NCBI GenBank assembly: GCA_019637395.1
Contig: JAHBVR010000017.1
Coordinates: 136,505-200,504, forward strand
DNA: 64,000 bases
Direction of reading: 5' to 3'
Origin: Vulcanimicrobiota bacterium
GTDB taxonomy: Bacteria > Vulcanimicrobiota > Xenobia > Xenobiales > JADMJV01
Under the pieces are notes generated by a model. It was given only the letters and a program-made list of their open reading frames with translations, was not told where the DNA came from and did no database searches. Position numbers and translations under genes: made by a program. Positions 50,228-58,778 of this stretch are shown here, piece by piece. The number at the start of each line of letters is the position of its first letter. The first letter of the stretch is position 1.

Positions 50228-50746
50228 TTGCGATTCGCGGAAAATGCCTCGGGGTTTTTTGACCCATGGTTCGAGATTGGCCCAGTCCAGCCGGTCCTCC
50301 GTGCTCAGTTTAGCGATTTTGGCGCCCAGGTCGGTGCTGATCAGGCTGAGCCAGGGCAGTTTGTCGAGGCGGTCGATGTCGAGGCGGTCGGCGTCCCAGC
50401 AAGTGCCGATGGTGGGATCGTCGCTGGTCAAGCCGCTTTCGTGACCGGCGCAGGCTAAGTAAAGCAACTGCATCTGCTCCTGGCTGAGTTCATCGGCGCA
50501 GAACTGGCGGGCCCGGTCGGCGGCGCGCTGGCCGTGGCCGAGGTCTTTTTCTTCATTGTAGCGCTGGCTGTCGTGGAAGAGGGCGAATCTTCGCACCACT
50601 TCGAGATCGGCTTCGGTGTAGACGGCCAGCAGCCGCCCGATCTTGTCCACCCGCCGCCAGTGGCGGGCCCCGTGCAGGCCGTTGAGCGGCAGTCCGTAGT
50701 CATCGAAGAGTTCCGCCTCCAGTTGGGCGAATTCAGCGTCGGTCAC
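50222..50746 (-). CDS. HD-domain hydrolase-like protein
   Basis: 174 residues from GTG 50746, which overlaps the rhomboid stop (GTGA). The metal-binding pattern is GLHGARHWRRVDKIGRLLAV, FALFHDSQRYNEEKDLGH (HD) and ACAGHESG, then CWDADRLDIDRL (Asp). This spacing is that of the HD phosphohydrolase superfamily. It may act on nucleotides, but no closer family is visible. It is convergent with the dioxygenase gene (6-bp overlap). Confidence 0.75.
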   Translation of the reverse strand: MTDAEFAQLEAELFDDYGLPLNGLHGARHWRRVDKIGRLLAVYTEADLEVVRRFALFHDSQRYNEEKDLGHGQRAADRARQFCADELSQEQMQLLYLACAGHESGLTSDDPTIGTCWDADRLDIDRLDKLPWLSLISTDLGAKIAKLSTEDRLDWANLEPWVKKPRGIFRESQS

Positions 50747-51948
50747 AGATCGGCTGTTTGGGGAGCGAGGTCTTGGGGCCTGCTCATAAGGACGAAGAGA
50801 AAGCCGCTGCAAGCCCCCCACATGTGAGCCACCCCACCCAGTTGGGGGAATTCCTGGTCGATCACCACCTGCACCCCAAAGATAAGCAATAATAGCAAAA
50901 GCTGATGGTTGTTGGGATAGCGCAGCAGCAGGGCCAGGCGCGCGCCGAACAGGGCCATGATGGCGCCCGAGGCGCCGACCAGGTGAGCCTGGGGAGTGAT
51001 GAAGAGCTGGGCCAGGCCGGCCACCGCGCCCGCCAGGAAGTAGAGCCAGAGGAAGCGTTTGGGGTAGAGCAGTTCGACCAGCGGGGAGAGGCCGGCCAGG
51101 GCCACCATGTTGAGGGCCAGATGGGTCAGGTTGTAATGGGCGAACAGGCTGGTGAGGAGGCCCAGGGGCAGAGTGCTTTGGGCCAGGTAAAAGTGGGCTG
51201 GTTTGAGGAGGTAGGCCAGCACGGTGAGCAGGATCAGGGCCAGAGCCTGGGGGCCCAGGCGGGCGTTGGCCATCTGGTGGTTATGGTCGAGTTTTTGGAA
51301 ATGGTGATGCAGTTGTTCGAGCGTGCGAGCATCAATGTCGGCCGTCAGGCTGGCCAGGTTCTGGCGGTCTTCCTCGATGTAGAGCCGGAAATCGTCGGGG
51401 GCTGTCAGCAGGGCTTCTTCCCAGAGGCTCTCGGCGGCCTCCAGGTTGCCCGCCCGGCCCTGGCAGAGAGCGCGGGCGTGCAGTTTGCTGTGTTCGGGCC
51501 AGTGGGGCAGGCGCGGCAGCCAGGCTTCCAGGTGCGGGAGGGAGCCGGTCAAGGCCATGGTCATGAAGGCGTATTGGGGCGGGCCCTGGGCGGTTTTTTT
51601 GAGGGTATGGAGAGCTTCGGGAAAGCGGGCCTGGCGGGCGTAGGCGCGGCAGGCCAGCAGGTGAACCCAGGCCGGCTGGTCGCCTTCCAGTTCCTCATAG
51701 GAGTCGGTGGCCTCTTTCCATTTGCGGGCCAGGCTGAGTTCCTGGATGGGATTGGGAGGCGGCGTGGGACGGGCCAGGCGCTGGAAAGCGCTGAAGGCCA
51801 GCAACAGAGCCAGGCCCCAGGCCGGGTAATGGGGGAGTAGCAGCAGGCAGAGCAGCGGCTGCAGAGCCCGGGCCCAGCGCCGGCGGCCGAGGTGGAGGCC
51901 CAGCACCAGAGCGCCGTTGAAGAGCAGGGCCAGCCGCAGCAAATCCAT
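50743..51948 (-). CDS. Rhomboid-family intramembrane serine protease with TPR-like region
   Basis: About 401 residues. An N-terminal membrane hairpin is followed by a soluble TPR-like region (AWVHLLACRAYARQARFPEA, AESLWEEALLTAPDDF). The C-terminal six-helix rhomboid domain contains HYNLTHLALNMVALAGL, the catalytic Ser in GASGAIMALFG, and the catalytic His in GGVAHMWGACSGF. I chose ATG 51948 because it opens at the first hydrophobic helix; upstream starts would add an unlikely basic leader. The substrate is unknown. Confidence 0.88.
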   Translation of the reverse strand: MDLLRLALLFNGALVLGLHLGRRRWARALQPLLCLLLLPHYPAWGLALLLAFSAFQRLARPTPPPNPIQELSLARKWKEATDSYEELEGDQPAWVHLLACRAYARQARFPEALHTLKKTAQGPPQYAFMTMALTGSLPHLEAWLPRLPHWPEHSKLHARALCQGRAGNLEAAESLWEEALLTAPDDFRLYIEEDRQNLASLTADIDARTLEQLHHHFQKLDHNHQMANARLGPQALALILLTVLAYLLKPAHFYLAQSTLPLGLLTSLFAHYNLTHLALNMVALAGLSPLVELLYPKRFLWLYFLAGAVAGLAQLFITPQAHLVGASGAIMALFGARLALLLRYPNNHQLLLLLLIFGVQVVIDQEFPQLGGVAHMWGACSGFLFVLMSRPQDLAPQTADL

Positions 51949-52114
51949 GGCGGAAAGATTCGATTTGTTCTGCGAAGTTCCGGCAAGGGAAGAAAAGCGG
52001 GCTTTGCTGCGTATGAGCAGGTGACGTTTACAGGGGCCCCCATTGGTCGACCAGGGCCGCGGATCTCTTTGGTGCCGAGAATGATCACCGGCCGGCGGTT
52101 GCGAATCCGCCTGC

Positions 52115-52723
52115 ATGGTCTTAGTGACGGGATTTGAGCCTTTTGGTGGGGATTCTTTCAATCCCTCGGCGGAAATTGCGCTGGCTTTAAATGGACGGCA
52201 GGTGGCTGGTCAGATAGTGCGCGGGGTCGTGTTGCCGTGTATCTTCGGCCAGGCGCTGGTGGAGTTGCGGCGGGCCTTACGGAGGGAGCGGCCGGTTCTG
52301 GTGATTTGTCTGGGGCTGGCGGGGGGGCGTAATTGCTTATCTTTGGAGCGGGTGGCCATCAATGTCAACGATGCGCGTATTCCCGACAATGCCGGGGCGG
52401 TTCCGGTGGATGAGGCGATTGTGGCGAAGGGTCCGGTGGCTTATTGGTCGACTTTGCCGATCAAGGCCATTCGGGCGGTTTGGGAAGAGGCGGGGGTGCC
52501 GGTCGAAATTTCTCAGACGGCCGGGACCTTCGTGTGTAATCACGTGTTCTATGGCTTGATGCGCAGTCTGGCCCGGAGTGGAGGGCGGGGAGGGTTTGTG
52601 CATGTGCCGCCTCCCGGCCCGGGATTCGGCCTCGGGGAGATGGTGCGGGCTCTGGAGATGGCTATCGAGGTGTCGCTATCGGTTGCGCAGGATTTGCGGG
52701 TGGCTGGAGGTGCGCTCAGTTGA
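52115..52723 (+). CDS. pcp: Pyroglutamyl-peptidase I
   Basis: 202 residues, family length. VTGFEPFGGDSFNPS opens the C15 peptidase fold. The triad is Glu78 (LERVAINVNDARIPDN), Cys141 (TAGTFVCNHVFYGL) and His163 (GFVHVPPPGP). It removes N-terminal pyroglutamate from peptides in the cytoplasm. Confidence 0.95.
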   Translation: MVLVTGFEPFGGDSFNPSAEIALALNGRQVAGQIVRGVVLPCIFGQALVELRRALRRERPVLVICLGLAGGRNCLSLERVAINVNDARIPDNAGAVPVDEAIVAKGPVAYWSTLPIKAIRAVWEEAGVPVEISQTAGTFVCNHVFYGLMRSLARSGGRGGFVHVPPPGPGFGLGEMVRALEMAIEVSLSVAQDLRVAGGALS

Positions 52724-52741
52724 AAGGCGGGGCCCCAGAGG

Positions 52742-53488
52742 CTAGCGGGGCGGGGCGGGGATGACCAGGTCGGGCTGGGTGCTGTCGATGAGGCGGTATT
52801 TTTTGAAGGCTTTGGGACACCAGACGGGGACGGTGGAGTTGGGGGCGCCTTTGGGGATGTTCTGGCTGGCGGGCGTGACTTTGTTGACAGCGGCAATCAG
52901 GGTGGAGAGGCAAGAGTTGGTGGTGGGGTGGTAGACGTCCTGGGTGTGGTCCTGCAGGGCCGCGTCCAGGCGTTCGCGTAGCAGGCTTTCTTTTTGCTGC
53001 TGGTTGAGGTCGAGTTTGTAGAGTTCCAGGGGATAGTGGTGAACGACGCCGGCCTTTTCGATGGCGTCCGTCCAACTGCCCAGTTGATAGAGCGTGGGCT
53101 GGTTTTCCTGGCCGACCGGATCCCAGAATTCCCCTTGCTTAAAATGCACCTCGACGGAGAGCACCAGGCCGTGGTCCTGATTGCCTTTGCCGTCGGTGAC
53201 CGGGCTGTCCGGCTGCATTTCGAAGTGAAGCTGGGCGTGGCCGGGGTAGCCGCCGGGCTTGTCGGTGAAAGGTTTGATGGCCAGGAATACGTCTTTGACG
53301 CCTTCGGGTTTGATGTAGGCGTCACCGAAGACGCCCAGCTCCTGGGCGGAACCGTCTTCGTTATTGACGATGTCCCAGCGAAAGCCGTCGACGTGGTAGC
53401 GGCCGTCCTCGGTTTTGCCGAGGTCGGTGGCCGCGCTCTGGATGGCGGACCAGGGTTTGTTGCTGAAGCCGTTATTTTTGACAATCAC
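52742..53488 (-). CDS. DUF4105-like protein
   Basis: 248 residues from GTG 53488. GHAQLHFEMQ, YHPTTNSCLSTLIAAVNKV and a hydrophilic core resemble DUF4105 (Lnb N-terminal periplasmic domain) proteins, where the Cys in NSC lies in a putative cysteine-protease-like pocket. No signal peptide is encoded in this frame. A short frame just upstream encodes one, so an N-terminal frameshift is possible. The start codon has no good ribosome site. Confidence 0.6.
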   Translation of the reverse strand: MIVKNNGFSNKPWSAIQSAATDLGKTEDGRYHVDGFRWDIVNNEDGSAQELGVFGDAYIKPEGVKDVFLAIKPFTDKPGGYPGHAQLHFEMQPDSPVTDGKGNQDHGLVLSVEVHFKQGEFWDPVGQENQPTLYQLGSWTDAIEKAGVVHHYPLELYKLDLNQQQKESLLRERLDAALQDHTQDVYHPTTNSCLSTLIAAVNKVTPASQNIPKGAPNSTVPVWCPKAFKKYRLIDSTQPDLVIPAPPR

Positions 53489-53498
53489 AGCTTGTAAT

Positions 53499-53651
53499 TT
53501 AGCGGTTGGCGAGCACGGAGAAGTTGCGAAATTGTGTCAAGCTGGCAAAGCACCGTTTTTGTCGGAGGAGGTAGCGCCCGGGCTGCAGCATCTGAGTGAA
53601 AAAGGTGAGCAGCAGCAGGGCGAGGATGAGCCGGGTTGGAGCAGGTCGCAT
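53499..53651 (-). CDS. Short signal-peptide-like reading frame
   Basis: 50 codons starting MRPAPTRLILALLLLTFF, a convincing membrane or signal segment, ending FRNFSVLANR just 11 bp before the DUF4105-like start. It may be the displaced N-terminus of that gene or a separate small membrane peptide. Confidence 0.4.
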   Translation of the reverse strand: MRPAPTRLILALLLLTFFTQMLQPGRYLLRQKRCFASLTQFRNFSVLANR

Positions 53652-53690
53652 CTGGATCAACCGGGGGTATAAAGCCAGAAGGGGAGCAGA

Positions 53691-53939
53691 TTAACCATGG
53701 GCGAGCAACTGGTCGATGGCGCTTTGCCAGTCACGGCGGGAGAGGTTGGGCGGGCCTTGCAGTCGCAGGCTGCCGCACTGCCAGCGGCCGGAGCTACGGG
53801 TCTTGTCGGGAGTGAGTTCATGGTTGTGGAGTTGGTTGTGGGCGAATCGGTCGCGAGCGGCATAACTACGTAGCGCTCCTTCCATACAATCGGCGGAAAT
53901 GGTGAGTTTGTTGATTAAGTCCACGAGCGTATACTGCAT
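53691..53939 (-). CDS. Small hypothetical protein
   Basis: 82 codons starting MQYTLVDLINKLTISADCME at ATG 53939 and ending SRRDWQSAIDQLLAHG. It has helical ends and a basic centre. The upstream DNA is AT-rich with TATACATAA, a possible promoter. No family is recognised, and a chance open frame cannot be excluded. Confidence 0.4.
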   Translation of the reverse strand: MQYTLVDLINKLTISADCMEGALRSYAARDRFAHNQLHNHELTPDKTRSSGRWQCGSLRLQGPPNLSRRDWQSAIDQLLAHG

Positions 53940-54013
53940 AAGTTATGTATACCACGGTGGTAGGCGGTCGGGATAGGTGAACGGTGGAAGAATTTTCAGA
54001 AAAGTGAACGTGC

Positions 54014-54804
54014 GTGGACAGCTTACGTTATCGCGTCATGCGCCTGGGCAAGCCGAGCCGCCCTTTACAGGGCGCTATTTGGAGCACCGTCAGCGCGGCC
54101 AGTACCGCTGTGGACAATGTGCCGCACTGCTGTTCACCTATCGACAAAAATTTCACTCCGGTTGCGGTTGGCCGAGTTTTCTGGCGGGTGGAGGACGCGC
54201 GGGAAGCGGTGTGCGCCGCCTGCGGCGGCCACCTGGGCCACCTTTTCGGCACGGACCATTACTGTATCAACTCGATTGCGCTTGATTTCCAGGCTGAGGA
54301 GTTGGAATCGGTGCTGGAGGGGGACTTCTTGCGGGTTTAGCAGGGTGAATTATCCACCTGCTTCGACGTCCGGGCCCGCGATGCGAGAGGGGGCACGCTG
54401 CTGACCTATGCGCGGGAGCTGGGAGTGGCCCGGCGCTTGCTGGCCGCCGGAGCGCGAGTGGAGGAAGAAGCTCCCGAGGACGGCAGCACTTCGGTGCACT
54501 GGGCGGCGGAGCGGGGACGGGCGATGGGGAGGTCGCTCTGGAGAAGGCCGACTTTGTGGGCCGCAGGCCGCTGGCCTGCGCCGCCTCCACGGGGCAGATC
54601 AAGATTATGGAGTTTTTGCTGGAGCAAGGGGCGAGAATCGATGCCTGGTGCCCGTTGCGCAAGGGTGTGACGGCCCTTGACGAGGCGTGTTTTCTTGGGC
54701 AGCGGGCCGCCGCCGACTGGCTGTGGCGGCGGGGCGCGGACCCGGACCTGGCCCTGGGTCTGAACTCCAGCCCTCGTGAGCTCAGGGAGGACTGGTTCGA
54801 CTGA
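54014..54804 (+). pseudogene. Decayed MsrB-ankyrin gene(s)
   Basis: The first part is a methionine sulfoxide reductase B: LRYRVMRLGK (frame 1), then PPFTGRYLEHRQRGQYRCGQC and KFHSGCGWPSF (frame 2), then VCAACGGHLGHLFG and HYCINSIALDF back in frame 1. About 20 residues between GWPSF and VCAAC are missing. The zinc CxxC pairs and catalytic-region CINS are visible. After a TAG at 54338-54340 the same frame continues with ankyrin-type sequence (RARDARGGTLLTYARELG, RLLAAGARV), shifts again near 54520 and ends RRGADPDLALG at 54804. Either one MsrB-ankyrin fusion carries a nonsense codon and three shifts, or two overlapping genes have both decayed. Confidence 0.65.
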
Positions 54805-54990
54805 GTGCGCCTCGGGGGAGGGGATTTGGGAGCGAGCGACGCTGGCGACCCGTGAGGGTCAGGTTGGCCTGGCGGTGGGCCGGTTTTGCTTTGGCGCGGG
54901 TCAGGCCGAGCCATGCCAAATCGCGCGCGCAGGCCGGACCTGGAAATTGAGTGCTCGGCGTTGGACCGAGGAGCGTTGGCTGAGCGGGGT

Positions 54991-56199
54991 TCATGATTCG
55001 GGGTGGGTTTGGATGAGGTCGGCGAAGGGGCCGTCGGGCCAGTGGAGGTGGGTCTGGGTCTGGTAGTGGCCGACTTCGCTCCGGGGGTTGTCGAGCCAGG
55101 CCTGTACAGTGTCCCCTTGGTAGGTGTGGGGGAAGACGCCGTCGCGTTCTAACTGCCAGTCGTGGGAGCTGCGCAGGATCAGCAGCAGGCTGGCGGAGAC
55201 GCCCTCAATACCGTTGCTTTCGTAGCTTTCCATCCAGCGTTCGAAATCGAGGTCGGCGCGCAGGTGGGGGGAGGTGTGGCCGGCTACGTATTCCAGGGTG
55301 GTGTAGTGGCGGCGGTGCAAGAGGGCCAGGCCCCAGGGGCCGGGGCCGAGCCACTGGCGGACTCTTTCGAAGAGATGCTGGCCGCGAAACTGCGGGTATT
55401 CGAGGTAAAGGGCGGCGCGGCCGCCGGGGTTGAGGTGTTCGCTCAGGCCGCGGCAGATGCGCTGGCTGAGAATTTCGCCGTCTCCGCCGCCGCCGCGGTA
55501 GAGTTCGATGTCCTCGGGGGCGGGCACCCAGGGCGGGTTGCTGACGATCAGGTCATATTTGCGACCGGCTGCGGCGGTGTAGAGGTCGGAGCGCGTGAAG
55601 ATCGCATTCTTACCGTTGAGGCGGGCGCTAAAGGTGGCGAAAGTCAAAGCCCGCTCATTGATATCGAAGCCTTCGATGTGCTCCGCGCCACCGGCCGTGA
55701 CCAGCGCCTGGATTCCTGAACCGGTGCCCAGATCCAGAGCCGAGCCGACTTTCCAACGCGGAGTCCAACGGCACATGGCATAGCTGTCGATGCCTGGCGG
55801 GTAGACCGCGTCGGGGCCGGGGGCCGGCCCCCAGGCTCGGTCGGAGGCCAGGTAGAGGCCGCTGGCCGGCGCCAGGTCGACGGTGGCGGCGTGCAGGCCC
55901 TGGCGTTCGCGCAGCACTCCGGCCTCTTGCAGCAAAGTCAGCAGCCCCTCAGGCAAAACGCCCTGCAGCGGCGCCCAACAAGAAAGAGCGAAGACACGGC
56001 CGAGCAGGTTGGCCGGGCTGGCTTCGCGGGTTTGCTTGAGCAAGGCCGGATGCATCAGATTGGCGGGAATCTGGCTGAGAGGCGCGCTGACGCCGGTGGC
56101 CCAGGCTTCATGATAGCCCGCTGCCTCCAGAAGTTCAGGAAGCGCCTGCAGTCCGTCGACCCAGGTGAGCTTATCGAGGCGCAGCCGCGAGTGGATCAC
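54991..56199 (-). CDS. Class I SAM-dependent methyltransferase (PrmB/HemK-like)
   Basis: 402 residues. An N-terminal helical region of about 130 residues precedes the Rossmann fold: GSALDLGTGSGIQALVTAG (motif I), IEGFDINERAL (motif II) and LIVSNPPWVPAPED (the NPPW motif of N-methyltransferases acting on glutamine, adenine or similar planar amides/amines). The C-terminal domain of about 130 residues is family-specific. By motif it could modify a protein or small molecule. The 8-bp gap to the upstream gene suggests co-transcription with it. Confidence 0.85.
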   Translation of the reverse strand: MIHSRLRLDKLTWVDGLQALPELLEAAGYHEAWATGVSAPLSQIPANLMHPALLKQTREASPANLLGRVFALSCWAPLQGVLPEGLLTLLQEAGVLRERQGLHAATVDLAPASGLYLASDRAWGPAPGPDAVYPPGIDSYAMCRWTPRWKVGSALDLGTGSGIQALVTAGGAEHIEGFDINERALTFATFSARLNGKNAIFTRSDLYTAAAGRKYDLIVSNPPWVPAPEDIELYRGGGGDGEILSQRICRGLSEHLNPGGRAALYLEYPQFRGQHLFERVRQWLGPGPWGLALLHRRHYTTLEYVAGHTSPHLRADLDFERWMESYESNGIEGVSASLLLILRSSHDWQLERDGVFPHTYQGDTVQAWLDNPRSEVGHYQTQTHLHWPDGPFADLIQTHPES

Positions 56200-56207
56200 G
56201 TAGATGG

Positions 56208-57110
56208 TTATTTTTCGGCGACCGGATTGAGCAACTGACGCTGTTGTTCTGGAGTCAGCTCCGGAATTTTTTCGCCTTGTTGAATGCGTTTGGTGTACTC
56301 GTCCAGGCCTTCCTTGCCGGTTTTGGACTTGAGGATGGCCACCGAACCGGAGGGGAGGTCGTCGAGTTTGCGATAGGTCATGATGATGTCGCCGTTTTTG
56401 ATTTCGCCGCGGTCGCGCACTTTGACCGCCTGGGTCAGGCCCTGAGAAGGCATGAAGACTTCGTCCGTCTTCTCGCTGACTCCGCCGGCCGGTTTGGCTT
56501 CCTGGCTATTGCCAGGCGTCTGCATACCCTGGGCATGCATCTTGTTGAGCATTTCCTTGGTTTCTTGACTGAACTCGACCTTTTCCTCGTCCTTGGGCGC
56601 ATCCGGCGCTCCACTCCCCTTCTGAGAGCCGGCGGCGCCTCGTGGAGCCTGGACTTTGGACGGGCCTTTGGCTTTGTCGGCCTTTTTGCCGTCTTTCTTC
56701 TCTTCGTCGTTGGGCTCGGTAGTCGTCTTGGTGGTAACTTCGCCGATCTTGCCCTGAGGGGGAATCACTTCGCCGGAGCGGACCTGGGGCTCCCATTTGG
56801 CTTCCGTGGTCTTTTTGGGGCCTTTTTTCTTAGCGTCGACCGGTTTGGCCTCGTCTGACTCCGGGTTCTGACGGGTCTTCTGCTCCAGGAAGTTGCCGGC
56901 CAGAGCCGACAGCATACCGGGATCGTAACCCTGGGTTTCGCCGATTTTTCCGACTTCATCCATAAACTCGTCGGATATTTTGGCCTGGTCTTTGAGGAGT
57001 TCGGGGGACAGGTCCGGGCGCTGCTGAACAGCCTGCTGCAGGACCTGTTGGGTGCGTTCACGGACTTGCGGGTTCTGCTTGAAAGCTTGGACCGGAGTCG
57101 TAATTGCCAA
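56208..57110 (-). CDS. Low-complexity charged hypothetical protein
   Basis: 300 residues starting at TTG 57110 with a strong AGGAGG 9 nt upstream. Helical Gln/Glu-rich ends (VRERTQQVLQQAVQQRPDL and LTPEQQRQLLNPVAEK) flank a long Lys/Pro/Glu-rich disordered centre. No signal peptide or membrane segment. The family is not recognised. An 8-bp inverted repeat (TATCCCTC / GAGGGATA, 57132-57160) lies upstream and could be an operator shared with the divergent gene. Confidence 0.7.
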   Translation of the reverse strand: MAITTPVQAFKQNPQVRERTQQVLQQAVQQRPDLSPELLKDQAKISDEFMDEVGKIGETQGYDPGMLSALAGNFLEQKTRQNPESDEAKPVDAKKKGPKKTTEAKWEPQVRSGEVIPPQGKIGEVTTKTTTEPNDEEKKDGKKADKAKGPSKVQAPRGAAGSQKGSGAPDAPKDEEKVEFSQETKEMLNKMHAQGMQTPGNSQEAKPAGGVSEKTDEVFMPSQGLTQAVKVRDRGEIKNGDIIMTYRKLDDLPSGSVAILKSKTGKEGLDEYTKRIQQGEKIPELTPEQQRQLLNPVAEK

Positions 57111-57185
57111 ATGTGTCTACCTCCTGTGTGCTATCCCTCTTGTCACGAGGCCGAGGGATAAAGACTAGGGGCGTTTGCAAACAGG

Positions 57186-57581
57186 ATGTTAAAGGTTTCC
57201 GCTGATTTTATTGACGCCCGCGTGGCTCGCCTGGCTACCTGCTCGGCGGCCGGCCAGCCGCATTGTGTGCCGGTCTGTTTTGCTTTTTGTGACCCGGTTT
57301 TTGTGGTGGCTCTGGACGAGAAGCCCAAGAAAGTCGATGTTTTGCGGCTCAAGCGCGTGCGCAATGTGCTGGAGAACCCTCAGGTGAGCCTGCTGGTCGA
57401 TCACTATGAGGAGGATTGGTCGCGCCTGCGCTTTTGGATGCTGGAAGGAACGGCCCGGTTGCGGGAGTTGCAGGCTCGGGAGCTGGAGGCTTTGCGGGCC
57501 AAGTACCCTCAGTATGCGCTTCACCAATTGAAGTGGGGATTGGCGATCGAGGGGCGGCGTATGGTGAGCTGGACCGCCTAG
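57186..57581 (+). CDS. PPOX-class F420-dependent oxidoreductase (TIGR03668-like)
   Basis: 131 residues of split-barrel flavin/deazaflavin fold. DARVARLATCSAAGQPHCVPV opens the barrel, DEKPKKVDVLRLKRVRNVLE binds the cofactor phosphate region, and VSLLVDHYEEDWSRLRF is characteristic of TIGR03668. Family members are predicted to use coenzyme F420. A second F420-type enzyme is encoded at 58.8 kb. Confidence 0.8.
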   Translation: MLKVSADFIDARVARLATCSAAGQPHCVPVCFAFCDPVFVVALDEKPKKVDVLRLKRVRNVLENPQVSLLVDHYEEDWSRLRFWMLEGTARLRELQARELEALRAKYPQYALHQLKWGLAIEGRRMVSWTA

Positions 57582-57935
57582 TCATTGGGCCGTGAACCCG
57601 GTTACTTTACCCTTGGGACGATCCGGCTCCTGGGAAAAAACCACCCAGCCTTTGGCGCTGGAATGTTCGGGCACGAAGTCGATTTGGAAGCGGGCCTTTT
57701 CGGCTCGGTTTTCCACCTCGACCTGGACGCTCTGGGCGGTGACGTCTCCCTGGTTATAGACGTCCACGCGCAGTTGGTAGCCATCGGACACTTTTTGCGG
57801 CGAGCCGACGGTGACTTTAAAGATGGGCGGTTGCTCACCGCGGTTCAGGCCCAGAAAAATCAGGTAGCCCAGAATGGACAGGGTCAGCACCAGTCCCAGA
57901 GCGAAAACACACCATTCCAACCAGTTCTTTTTCAT
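57582..57935 (-). CDS. TIGR02588-like single-span membrane protein
   Basis: 117 residues: one N-terminal membrane helix (LEWCVFALGLVLTLSILGYL) and an extracytoplasmic beta-sandwich-like domain (YQLRVDVYNQGDVTAQSVQVEVEN). The sequence fits TIGR02588, whose genes neighbour TIGR02587. It overlaps that gene by 4 bp. Function is unknown. Confidence 0.78.
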   Translation of the reverse strand: MKKNWLEWCVFALGLVLTLSILGYLIFLGLNRGEQPPIFKVTVGSPQKVSDGYQLRVDVYNQGDVTAQSVQVEVENRAEKARFQIDFVPEHSSAKGWVVFSQEPDRPKGKVTGFTAQ

Positions 57936-58738
57936 TGCACCAGCAATCTCCCCGCCGAAGCTCCTAAAGCAGCCGGGAAGGCCAACACGATGGTCTGACT
58001 GACGCAGAAGGCTGGCGGCATGTCGTCCAGGCGCCCGAAAAACCAGAGGATGGCGGCCGAAACCAGAAAAGAGATGGAGTAATTGAGCACACTGCCGGTA
58101 GCGATGTCCAGATTGCTCTCCCTGCGGGCGAAGCGCTGGGAGCCTTGAAATTCACTGAAGTAGAGCACCATGCCGCCGATGGCGAAAGAGGCCAGCATCA
58201 AGCCCAGTTGGTGCCAGGGAGTGGACTCCATGGCCAGTACCTGAACTTCTTCGGTGACGCCGATATTGGCCGCGAAGAGCACGGCACCGCAGACGCCCAG
58301 GGTCAATTGGGCAAACCAGCCGTCGCGGGGCGTGTCTTCTTCCGGGCAGCCGTCCATGCCGAGCTGGGCGGTGCCGACCGAAACTCCGATGGCCACCAGC
58401 ATTCCTTCCATGACGATTTTGCAAATGGCTTCGGCGGGGGCGTCCTGAGGATTGATGCGGTTGAGCAGAAATAGCATGGTGGCCGACAAAACCAGGCCGA
58501 TGCCCATTTCTTCAAAAGAGTCGATGACGACTTCGGTCCAGGTGTGGTCGTGGCGGATGCCGGCGAAGCGGTTGTAGCCCAGCAGCAGAACGAAGGTGCA
58601 CACCATCAGCAGGGCCAGGCGCAGAGGGTGGAGGATGAAACCCGACCACCACATCTCCATGGTGTAGAGCAGCGGCAGGCTGAACATCATCCCGCCGGCG
58701 ATACCGCGAGCATATTCCTGGATTGATTCTTTGAGCAC
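57932..58738 (-). CDS. TIGR02587-like polytopic membrane protein
   Basis: About 268 residues with seven or so membrane helices. EYARGIAGGMMFSLPLLYTME at the start, NRINPQDAPAEAICKIVMEG, and FAANIGVTEEVQVLA are family-like motifs. The start is uncertain: GTG 58738 gives the usual short N-terminus, while ATG 58798 would overlap the divergent gene. It pairs with the TIGR02588-like protein through a 4-bp overlap, and they probably form one membrane complex. Confidence 0.78.
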   Translation of the reverse strand: MLKESIQEYARGIAGGMMFSLPLLYTMEMWWSGFILHPLRLALLMVCTFVLLLGYNRFAGIRHDHTWTEVVIDSFEEMGIGLVLSATMLFLLNRINPQDAPAEAICKIVMEGMLVAIGVSVGTAQLGMDGCPEEDTPRDGWFAQLTLGVCGAVLFAANIGVTEEVQVLAMESTPWHQLGLMLASFAIGGMVLYFSEFQGSQRFARRESNLDIATGSVLNYSISFLVSAAILWFFGRLDDMPPAFCVSQTIVLAFPAALGASAGRLLVQ

Positions 58739-58778
58739 TCCGTGGGGGGTTCTGGTCGGCGGCTGCGAAGGCCTCTGG

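Noticed and set aside
57526-57540. CAATTGAAGT match to the CRISPR repeat inside the F420-type enzyme gene
   Set aside because: Only ten bases, within a coding region and with no flanking similarity; treated as chance.
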